Shown piece by piece: positions 40,526-48,603 of a DNA stretch of 51,424 nucleotides; position 1 is the stretch's first letter, and the number at the start of each line of letters is the position of its first letter. The position numbers and the translations under genes were made by a program. The notes beneath the pieces are model-generated. The model was not told the origin of the DNA. It did not search any database and saw only the letters and a program-made list of their open reading frames with translations. This stretch comes from Steroidobacteraceae bacterium (GTDB taxonomy: Bacteria > Pseudomonadota > Gammaproteobacteria > Steroidobacterales > Steroidobacteraceae): positions 1-51,424 of the forward strand of contig JANWKL010000056.1 of the NCBI GenBank assembly GCA_025451375.1. The letters run 5' to 3'.

Positions 40526-41856
40526 GCGGCGTGCTCCGTGGACAGCTCGCGCGCCAGCGCGCCGAGCAGGCGGTCCAATAGGTCCAACGCATCGGTCAGA
40601 TCGGGTTCGGCGATCACCAGAGGCGGGGCGATCAGCAGGAGGTTGCCGCGCGCGGCGAACGACACTCCGGCCTCCAGCGCCGCTGCCAGCAGGCGACGCA
40701 GGCCGGCGTGCATCTGCGGCCAAGGAGCGAGCGGCTCGCGCGTGGTGCGGTCGCGCACCAGTTCCACGACGGCGAACAGGCCTTGGCCGCCGCGCACCTC
40801 GCCGATTAGCGCGTGGCGCACCTGCAGCTCGCGCAAGCGCGTGAGCATGGTGGCCCCAAGTGCGCGCGAGCGCGCGATCAGCTGCTCCGACTCGTAGCTC
40901 TCGAGCGCCGCTACCCCCGCGGCACACGATAGAGGGTGACCGGAGTAAGTGAGTCCGGTCATCAGCACCTGGGTCTCGAGAATGCGCGCCACCGGGGCTG
41001 ACACGAGCACCGCGCCGAGCGGCGCGTGGGCCCCCGTGAGGCCTTTGGCGAGGGTCATCAGATCGGGGCGGCCCTCCGCGCCGTAGCGCTGCCAGGCAAA
41101 CCACTCGCCGCAGCGCCCGAAGCCGCTCATGACCTCGTCCGCGATCAGGTAAACGTCGCGCGCCCGGGTGGCGTGCCGCAGAGCTGGCCAGAAGCTGTCC
41201 GGCGCGACGATGCCGTTGGTCCCTGCGTTCGGCTCCATGAGGACCGCGGCGATCTGTTGCGGGCCACGTGCATCGATCTCTCCGGATACGCAATCAGCCG
41301 CGGCGATGCCGCAGGCGCGCTCGTTCGATGAACGAAACGGGCAACGGTAGGCGTACGGCGGGGGCACGTGCACCACGCGATGCAGCGCCGGATCCGTCTG
41401 GTCGGCGGTGCGTGAGTCCCCGGAGAACGCCATGGCCGCGTAGCTGCAGCCGTGATAGGAACGCTGACGCGTGATGACCCAGCCGAGTGTTCTGCCGCTC
41501 GCCTGGCGGGCGAATTTCACGGCGTGCTCGTTGGCGTCGGTACCCCCGAGGGTGAAGAACACGCGGCCACCTTCGAAGCCCGACTTCTCCAGCAGCATCT
41601 CGGCCAGGCGTGCACGTGGCTCGGCACCCCACGCGCTGGTGACGAAGCACAGCCGCTGTGCCTGCGCGCGGATGGCCGCCACCACGCGGGGGTGCTGGTG
41701 GCCGAGGTTGGAGCACTCCGACAGGCTGCTCATGTCGAGGATCGAGCGGCCGTCGGCAGTCTGAAGGCGCGCGCCGGTTCCGCCGATGATGGTCGGCGCG
41801 TTCCACTCGGTAGGGCGGCTCCACGTGTGCAGAACCGTTTGCGCTTCGCTGGACAT
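40522..41856 (-). CDS. Class III aminotransferase
   Basis: MSSEAQTVLHTWSRPTEWNAPTIIGGTGARLQTADGRSILDMSSLSECSNLGHQHPRVVAAI, LIADEVMSGFGRCGEWFAWQRYGAEGRPDLMTLAKGLTG. Confidence 0.92.
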   Translation of the reverse strand: MSSEAQTVLHTWSRPTEWNAPTIIGGTGARLQTADGRSILDMSSLSECSNLGHQHPRVVAAIRAQAQRLCFVTSAWGAEPRARLAEMLLEKSGFEGGRVFFTLGGTDANEHAVKFARQASGRTLGWVITRQRSYHGCSYAAMAFSGDSRTADQTDPALHRVVHVPPPYAYRCPFRSSNERACGIAAADCVSGEIDARGPQQIAAVLMEPNAGTNGIVAPDSFWPALRHATRARDVYLIADEVMSGFGRCGEWFAWQRYGAEGRPDLMTLAKGLTGAHAPLGAVLVSAPVARILETQVLMTGLTYSGHPLSCAAGVAALESYESEQLIARSRALGATMLTRLRELQVRHALIGEVRGGQGLFAVVELVRDRTTREPLAPWPQMHAGLRRLLAAALEAGVSFAARGNLLLIAPPLVIAEPDLTDALDLLDRLLGALARELSTEHAA

Positions 41857-42090
41857 AAACGTGGCGGGCAGTATGTCGGATCGTTGTACGCGCGAGGCGC
41901 GAGCCCGGCTCGTTAACAATGTAGGCCGCGCGGCGGGCCCGCGTCAACGCGGCCGCCGGGCGCGGAAATTCCGCGGTCGCGTCTGCGTTCGCGCGCTCTT
42001 GCGTGCCCGCATGCCGGGCCACTGTAGTATGATCCCGCCCCCGCGCGGCCGGTCAAATCCGGGCCGTTCGCCACGCGCGCCGGCTCCTGT

Positions 42091-42163
42091 GGGGCGTTAG
42101 CTCAGTCGGTAGAGCATCGGACTTTTAATCCGCTGGTCGACGGTTCGATTCCGTCACGCCCCA
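42091..42163 (+). tRNA. tRNA-Lys (anticodon TTT), 3' CCA not encoded
   Basis: GGGGCGT acceptor pairs with ACGCCCC; TAGCTCAGTCGGTAGAGC D-arm; GGACTTTTAATCC anticodon arm; CGACGGTTCGATTCCGTC T-arm. Confidence 0.97.
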
Positions 42164-42308
42164 GTTAAACTAAGTAAAAACATGAACTTGGTGACACACG
42201 TCGCCAAGTGCCTTTTCTCAATTTTAAATTTCGTGCCCGCTCCGTGCAGTGAATCGGATGGCCGATGTTCACAACTGCACGGCGTGCAGTGGCGAAAGAG
42301 TCTCGTAG

Positions 42309-42584
42309 TGGCTCCCCATACAGCGCATCGTTTCACCGCGCACCAAAGAGATAAGTTATCGCGTGCAAGTGAGGCCGAAGGGACGCGTGCCTGAGAGCGC
42401 AACCTTTCCCAACGTGAAGGAGGCAAAGGCCTGGGCGGTTTCCATCGAAGCTGCGATCCGTGAGGCGCGACACTTTCCATACGCCGCCGCGCGACGAACA
42501 AGTTTCGATGCGCTCGCGAAGGACTACGCAGAGACGGTACGACAAGGCGTGGGAGAGCGTCGCGATGAAGCGGTTCACGGTTGA
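42309..42584 (+). pseudogene. Truncated phage-type tyrosine integrase (N-terminal arm-binding region only)
   Basis: Frame reads QRIVSPRTKEISYRVQVRPKGRVPESATFPNVKEAKAWAVSIEAAIREARHFPYAAARRTSFDALAKDYAETV then stops; TAG at 42306-42308 upstream, no start codon context, no catalytic domain. Confidence 0.75.
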
Positions 42585-42738
42585 ACTGCTACGCGAACCA
42601 CCACCCGAGGTGACGCACGCGTGTCGCGTGTTCTTTGCCCTCGAACTCAGCGAGTACACAGTACATCCTAGGTACAAGTCCGCATGGCTAAACCGAGCGG
42701 TCGGGAAGAAGCTATGCAACGTCAGCACCGCAAACAGG

Positions 42739-43401
42739 ATGACGGCCATGAGACTGGATTTCGAGATCGAGCGAGACGTTGAGGCCGAACTTAAGTGGGC
42801 CCCCGAGGTGGATGAAACTGCGGTCGCGATTAAGGTACAGGATGGGGTGGTAACACTGAGTGGATCGGTAAAGAGTTCTTTTGAGAGATATCGGGCCGAG
42901 CGCGCCGCGCGACGAGTGAAAGGCGTGGCGGCGATCGCCAACGAGATCGTAGTACGCGTGCCGGGCAGTCCGCGCAGCGATACCGAGATTGCTCATGCCG
43001 CGGCCAATGCCCTCAAGCTCGACATGCCAGTCAACCATGAGAATATCCAGGCGGTCGTGCATGAGGGCCACGTCTCGCTTTTGGGCCACGTAGAGTGGCA
43101 TTACCAGCGAGAGCTCGCCGAAAAGATCATGCATCGAGTGTATGGCGTGGTCAGTGTCCGCAACTCTATTCAGGTCAAGCCGCGGGCCGGTGCGGAGAAG
43201 AACGTCAAGCAACACATCGAGGCGGCATTCAAACGGCTCGCTCACATCGACGCCGAGGGAATCTCCGTGGAGGCGGCCGGATCCGAAATCACCCTTCGTG
43301 GTGAGGTGCGCTCATGGGCCGAACATGATCAGGCGCAGGCGACGGCATGGTCGGCACCAGGCGTGACCAGCGTGCGGAATGAACTTGCAGTTCGCAGTTG
43401 A
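42739..43401 (+). CDS. Protein with three BON domains (OsmY-like)
   Basis: MTAMRLDFEIERDVEAELKWAPEVDETAVAIKVQDGVVTLSGSVKSSFERYRAERAARRVKGVAAIANEIVV followed by two further BON units. Confidence 0.92.
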   Translation: MTAMRLDFEIERDVEAELKWAPEVDETAVAIKVQDGVVTLSGSVKSSFERYRAERAARRVKGVAAIANEIVVRVPGSPRSDTEIAHAAANALKLDMPVNHENIQAVVHEGHVSLLGHVEWHYQRELAEKIMHRVYGVVSVRNSIQVKPRAGAEKNVKQHIEAAFKRLAHIDAEGISVEAAGSEITLRGEVRSWAEHDQAQATAWSAPGVTSVRNELAVRS

Positions 43402-43612
43402 CGTCAGGGAATCCATGTCGCGGACAGTATGAATCTTCGCGGCGCTCGGAAACTATTACGACGGACAATCCTGGTGTGTCTAAGTGGGTATTTCTGCTGA
43501 GCTTTGCGTTGCTTTGTGCTGATACGTCTGGCCCTGCAAGGGGGACAAGCGTGAGATCGCCCCTAAGGGACTAGGGTTACACAATCGCACGCGTACTCAG
43601 CGGCGCGATTCC

Positions 43613-44683
43613 GTGCGCACTGAGGGGCAAGTGTCTAGGCCTAAGTACACCCATCCGACGAGCGCTGTTCCTTCTCCGAGCCATGCACGAGCGCGGCGGA
43701 CGAGCTTGGTGCTGTTCCTTGTCCTGTCGCTAGTTGTGGCTATCGGCCTAATTTGCGCAGCGTACCGCCGAGACCTGAGAGTCGCAGGGGATCGGAGTAC
43801 GGCCGGAAGCCGGATAGCCCAAACACCATGCGGGCCGATTGAGTATTCGGTTCTCGGACAAGGTGTGCCCGTCCTGGTGGTGCATGGGGCAGGCGGCGGA
43901 TTTGATCAGGGGCTGCGCTTCGCCGCGCCGCTTGCCGAGCGGGGCTTTCGGATCGTGGCAATGTCTAGGTTTGGCTACCTGCGCACGCCCTTGCCCAACG
44001 ATGCATCGGCCGAGGCACAAGCTGCCGCCCACGTCTGTTTACTGGACGCCCTGCATATCAGACGAATCGCAATTATCGGCGCCTCGGCCGGCGCACCGTC
44101 CTCGATGCTATTCGCTTTGCGATACCCTGAAAGGACGGTGGCGCTGATTCTGTTGGTCCCGGCTGCATACGTACCGCGCCCTGATCATGGAGCGCCGCTC
44201 AAAGTGGCGCCAGGGACTGAATTGGCCTTCAACACAGCGCTGAGATCGGACTTCGTGCTTTGGGCAGCAACTCGGGTTGCGCGCCGGACGCTCGTGCAAG
44301 CGCTGCTCGCCACGCCCCCTCAGGTGGTTGACGCGGCAAGCCCGGCAGAACAAGAACGCGTCGCCATGATGTTAGAAAGCATCCTGCCGGTTAGCGCACG
44401 ACGTCTTGGTCTTAAGAACGATGCAGCCGTGACTTCCACGCTGCCGCGCTATGACTTGGAGCACATTGTTGCACCTACTCTGGCCATAAGCGTTGCTGAT
44501 GACCTGTTTGGCACCTTCGATGCCGCACGCTACACCGCTGAGCACATCGTGGGCGCGCGCTTCATCGGATACCCGAACGGAGGTCACGTGTTGGTCGGCC
44601 ATCAAGAGGATGTCTTCAAACAGATCGCGACGTTCTTGAGTCTGCGAGAGACGGGTGACGTGTCCCCGACGACTGCGGACTAG
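43613..44683 (+). CDS. Alpha/beta hydrolase with N-terminal membrane anchor
   Basis: TM near N-terminus; VPVLVVHGAGGGFDQG, IIGASAGAPSSMLFALRYPERT, PNGGHVLVGH. Confidence 0.88.
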   Translation: MRTEGQVSRPKYTHPTSAVPSPSHARARRTSLVLFLVLSLVVAIGLICAAYRRDLRVAGDRSTAGSRIAQTPCGPIEYSVLGQGVPVLVVHGAGGGFDQGLRFAAPLAERGFRIVAMSRFGYLRTPLPNDASAEAQAAAHVCLLDALHIRRIAIIGASAGAPSSMLFALRYPERTVALILLVPAAYVPRPDHGAPLKVAPGTELAFNTALRSDFVLWAATRVARRTLVQALLATPPQVVDAASPAEQERVAMMLESILPVSARRLGLKNDAAVTSTLPRYDLEHIVAPTLAISVADDLFGTFDAARYTAEHIVGARFIGYPNGGHVLVGHQEDVFKQIATFLSLRETGDVSPTTAD

Positions 44684-44721
44684 GCGCCAAATCGGCGCGC
44701 GCGATCCGTGGAGAGCAAGTT

Positions 44722-45591
44722 ATGACCATTAAGAAACTGCTGGTCCCGCTATTTGATTCGCCCGACGATCGACAGTCCATTCTGCGTGCGGTCGAGATTG
44801 CGCGGGCCCTCGGCGCGCACGTGACAGTTATGTTATCCGGCGGCCATCTGAGTGAACTCGTGTCTGCCGATCCGCCCAGCTACGGGCGGGTAAAACCGTG
44901 GCTGCAGATTGAAGCACGAACACTGTTGGCCAAGCAGACTGAGGAAGCACGCGGGGCGTTCGAGTCTATTGTCAGCGAGCATGGCCTGACGGTTACGGAT
45001 ACACCCGACGGTCACCGCGCTGGTACGCTGAGTTTCGAAGCTCGCCGCGGGCCGATCGAAGCGACGATTCAGGAGGCAGCCGTTTTCCACGACCTCATAT
45101 TGTTCAATCCGGACAACTGCACTGCGGGAACCGAGTCGCTTGGTCTCACGACAGTCAAGTCCGCGCTACAGGATTGCGGCAGGCCTATTCTCATTGCGCC
45201 TATCAATGTACCGCGGGCATTCGGATCGAATATTGCAATCGGATTTAACGGTAGCATCGAGGGCGCTCATGCCGTGAGTGCTGCGCTGTCAATACTGAGC
45301 GCCGCCAAGTCGGTTCACATACTCACGATTGACACGCAGAAGACCTCGGTCGAGCAGGGGCAGAAACTGCGCAGCTATCTCGCCTGGCACGGCATTCGCA
45401 GCGAAGTCCACGCAACGACGCCAAGCGACGAGTCCGTCGGCGCCAGGTTGCTCGGCATGGTCGCTGCCGTGGGTGCAGATCTCTTCGTGCTCGGCGGCTA
45501 TACCCATAATCGCATCCGCCAGACCATCCTGGGGGGTGTGACGCATCACGTCATGCGACACGCGCGGGTACCGGTCTTCTTTTCTAAATAG
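44722..45591 (+). CDS. Universal stress protein, tandem UspA domains
   Basis: 289 aa; KKLLVPLFDSPDDRQSILRAVEIARALGAHVTVM...VGADLFVLGGYTHNRIRQTILGGVTHHVMRHARVPVFFSK. Confidence 0.85.
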   Translation: MTIKKLLVPLFDSPDDRQSILRAVEIARALGAHVTVMLSGGHLSELVSADPPSYGRVKPWLQIEARTLLAKQTEEARGAFESIVSEHGLTVTDTPDGHRAGTLSFEARRGPIEATIQEAAVFHDLILFNPDNCTAGTESLGLTTVKSALQDCGRPILIAPINVPRAFGSNIAIGFNGSIEGAHAVSAALSILSAAKSVHILTIDTQKTSVEQGQKLRSYLAWHGIRSEVHATTPSDESVGARLLGMVAAVGADLFVLGGYTHNRIRQTILGGVTHHVMRHARVPVFFSK

Positions 45592-46117
45592 CGGCCACTT
45601 GCGAGCCGGCTCTACCCGCTACTGGTCTTTTATCGGCGCCAGGCCCAATAAGGCACGACCGCGCATCGGAAGGGGTCGGAAGCGCCGCAGAGGAGTTGAG
45701 TCGCTGACTAAGAGCTACCGGGAAAGCGAATATCCAGGCTTGCACACTACGATCCAGCCTGCGCCGTGGCGGGCGCCCTTTAGGTAGTTCTGCGGATCGC
45801 GCAATCCTTCCGCGTGCGCGAATGTGGCAGGGGGAGACTTGAGGGAGGCCGTTGATGAGTGCCGTATCGATTAGAGGACGAGGAACGCCACGCTCGGGAG
45901 GCGAAAGCCTTGGGACGCCGATTCTTTCGAGCGGGAATGCCGTGTGCGAATGCGGTACCGACAGCATCGTTGAGCGACATGCAACGATCGCCGAAGCTGC
46001 GTACTAGGTTCAGAACGCCGCGGATTTGCACCAGGCCACGAGGTTGAAGACTTGTCTGTGCTGAGCACCAGATTAAATCCAGACAGACCTGAGATGCCAG
46101 TCTAGAGCGGGCATGGT

Positions 46118-46723
46118 TTAACTCCTGCGGTCGACCTCGTTTGGCTTGGGTAGCTTGTCGACCGCCGGGGCGACCTGTCGCTCCAATTTCACGCTGACAC
46201 GTACGGCCCGAAGGCGTTGATACAGTCTCTGGCGGCGATACAGGGGTAGCCATTCATACGTCAAAGTCTCGGCGGGCCGCCATAGCGTTAACCAGGCGAG
46301 GATAATCAACCCTTCGTCAACGGCGGTCGGCATCGCCGGGGTAGTGGCTCTCAGGAGGGTGCGCGCCCCCATGAAGACTGCGAATAAGGCGAGACCTGCC
46401 AGCAGCCCGATGCGCGCACGACGAAAGTGCTCCTTAAGCTCGCGGTGAGTAGAGGTCGCGAGGCGATCGTAGTAACTTTCCAGGGCACTCTGCAGAGTTT
46501 GCGCATCTGCTTCTCCGGTACGTACGTGAACGATCAGATGCCATGTGTCTGCCCAGGGCCGTTCGCGGAACTCCCCCTCGATGAATTCCGCCGCGCTACG
46601 GTCCAGATCCCGATCCCAGAAGGGGGAGGGGTCCAGCGAGTTGTACAGCTGCGCCAGGTCTAGTACGTGGACGCGAACAGGCGCCACCCCACGTGCATGG
46701 CGCTCGTCACGACGAGCGGTCAC
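46118..46723 (-). CDS. Uncharacterised two-TM membrane protein
   Basis: YNSLDPSPFWDRDLDRSAAEFIEGEFRE...LIVHV...ELKEHFRRARIGLLAGLALFAVFM...EGLIILAWLTLWRPAETLTYEWLPLYRRQRLYQRL. Confidence 0.75.
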   Translation of the reverse strand: MTARRDERHARGVAPVRVHVLDLAQLYNSLDPSPFWDRDLDRSAAEFIEGEFRERPWADTWHLIVHVRTGEADAQTLQSALESYYDRLATSTHRELKEHFRRARIGLLAGLALFAVFMGARTLLRATTPAMPTAVDEGLIILAWLTLWRPAETLTYEWLPLYRRQRLYQRLRAVRVSVKLERQVAPAVDKLPKPNEVDRRS

Positions 46724-46778
46724 GCCACGCTCCTACGCTGCGAGCGATACTTCACGTTCTGATTACTTAGCTCCACGG

Positions 46779-47876
46779 TTAGCTTGTGAAATCTTCGTTG
46801 TAATCTTCTTCCGCCGCCCATTCGCGCCAAACTGCATTGGCAACTCCAAGCAGAACCGGCCCGACGAACACCCCTACAAGCCCGAATGCAGCCAAGCCGC
46901 CGAACGCACCGAGCATGACGAGGAGAAACGGCACGCGCGTGACGCTGCTGATGAAGAGGGGCCGGAGTACATTATCCGTTGGATGAACCAGCAGGAGACC
47001 CCACGCCAAGAGCAAGACGCCTTTCCAGGTACTCCCTGCCAGGATAAGGCCGACGCCCAGCGGGACCCACAGGAAGGCAGTGCCTAGAAGAGGCGCGGTC
47101 GAGAGCAGTCCAGTGAGTGCGCCGAGCATGGCGGGCGCTTCCAGCCCAACGATCCAGTATCCGATTCCCGCTATCACGCCCTGTGCCAGCGCGGTGACGA
47201 GCAGCCCATAGACTACCGCCCGGGTCATGATTCCTGCGGCAAATATGAAACGATCCAGTTGAACGTCAAAGAGTCGCCTTTCGACGCGACGCATCTGGCG
47301 AACCAGCGAGTCACCGTCGCGAAAGAAGAAGAATAGCGTGAGCAAGGCCAGGAACCCCTTGCCGAGATTTCGGCCGAGTCCGCTGAGCAATGCGCGTAAG
47401 GCGCCACTCCAGTCTTGCAGGCCAGCGGCAATTTCGCGGCCCACTGCCGATGGGTCACCTGCATACCGGTCAAGGCGATCCTGCAACCATGCGCCGATCC
47501 AGGGAGTGTCGCGAATGGCTTGAGGCAGCGTGTGTGAGCCCTGTGAAACGTACGTGTTGAAAATGCGGTAAGCATCGATGAGCTCGCGCTGCATGAGAAG
47601 GAGGAGCCAGCTCAAGGGCACGATTGCCATTGCTACAACCAGCAGGGTCATCACCGATGCTGCTGCGGTGTTGAACCTTCGAAACGGCAGCCGCAGTCGA
47701 TCGTATAGCGGCCAGGTGACGTACGCGAGGATCGCTGCCCATAGTATTGGAGCGATAAAGGGGCGCAGGACCAAGACGCAAAGCACGACGAGCGCGCCCA
47801 CAAGAATGCCAAGAAGAGCGCGTTTGAATACGAGCGAGCCAGGGCCTGAGCTGTTGTCGGGTATCCGGACATCCAT
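46779..47876 (-). CDS. AI-2E family transporter (YdiK-like permease)
   Basis: 365 aa; VLRPFIAPILWAAILAYVTWPLYDRLR, LGTAFLWVPLGVGLILAGSTWKGVLLLAWGLLLV-HPTDNVLRPLFIS. Confidence 0.9.
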   Translation of the reverse strand: MDVRIPDNSSGPGSLVFKRALLGILVGALVVLCVLVLRPFIAPILWAAILAYVTWPLYDRLRLPFRRFNTAAASVMTLLVVAMAIVPLSWLLLLMQRELIDAYRIFNTYVSQGSHTLPQAIRDTPWIGAWLQDRLDRYAGDPSAVGREIAAGLQDWSGALRALLSGLGRNLGKGFLALLTLFFFFRDGDSLVRQMRRVERRLFDVQLDRFIFAAGIMTRAVVYGLLVTALAQGVIAGIGYWIVGLEAPAMLGALTGLLSTAPLLGTAFLWVPLGVGLILAGSTWKGVLLLAWGLLLVHPTDNVLRPLFISSVTRVPFLLVMLGAFGGLAAFGLVGVFVGPVLLGVANAVWREWAAEEDYNEDFTS

Positions 47877-48122
47877 AACGGTTTGTACCAGTGTCGCCTA
47901 TCGTTGCAGCGGTAGCTGTAGGCACAAACCCGGATGTTGTCCGGGTGGGCGACTGGCACAGTAGACCAGCGCCTGGGAGATTGGCGCTGTCAGGCGGTAA
48001 GGCGAGATGCCCGCGGTTCATGAGACGCCGTTATCAGGCCTATGTTGGCGTGACTATCTCTAGCCAGATACGGATAAATCCTGATGTGCTCGATATCGGC
48101 TACAGTACAGTAGCGTCCTACA

Positions 48123-48569
48123 GTGGACATCAGTGCAATCGCGAGCTTTCCAAGACTGCTGATCGTGGCAATGCTTTGCGTTGCGGCTGGAGGGTGCGGA
48201 GGTACTGGAGTTTCGGATCGCGACTGGACCGCGGTGGAGGAACAACTGCAGGCCGCGATTGCATCGTCCACCGAGTATTCACCCGGATCCATTGAGGTGC
48301 TGGCGAGTTCGGCTCTCGTGAATGTATCGATCAGGGACCGCAAGCTTGCGCGGGCAGATGTGGACGCGCGCGAGCGCGTGGCGGGCATAGTGGTCACCGC
48401 AGTCGAGGAATCGATGACTATCAACGCTCGGTTGGCCGCAGTTAGGGAAATACGCGTTGTAATCGTCCATCCGGAGGAGGCGCACGGGTTACTCAGCAGC
48501 ACGCATACGGAAGATGTGCTGGACTTCAAGATGGGAGCGAACCGGCAATTCTTCCGGGATGTTCTCTAG
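48123..48569 (+). CDS. Hypothetical exported (lipo)protein
   Basis: 148 aa; SFPRLLIVAMLCVAAGGCGGTG signal/lipobox-like N-terminus. Confidence 0.55.
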   Translation: MDISAIASFPRLLIVAMLCVAAGGCGGTGVSDRDWTAVEEQLQAAIASSTEYSPGSIEVLASSALVNVSIRDRKLARADVDARERVAGIVVTAVEESMTINARLAAVREIRVVIVHPEEAHGLLSSTHTEDVLDFKMGANRQFFRDVL

Positions 48570-48603
48570 CGCGCTACGACCTAGTTCTACGGGCAGTCGA
48601 GCG

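Noticed and set aside
39239-40897. 552-aa plus-strand ORF across the ALDH and aminotransferase genes
   Set aside because: Crosses two real genes on the other strand; composition is non-protein-like.
45592-46117. About 500-bp gap with small ORFs on both strands after the USP gene
   Set aside because: None of the small ORFs has a recognisable domain or convincing RBS; no IS inverted repeats or transposase remnant seen.
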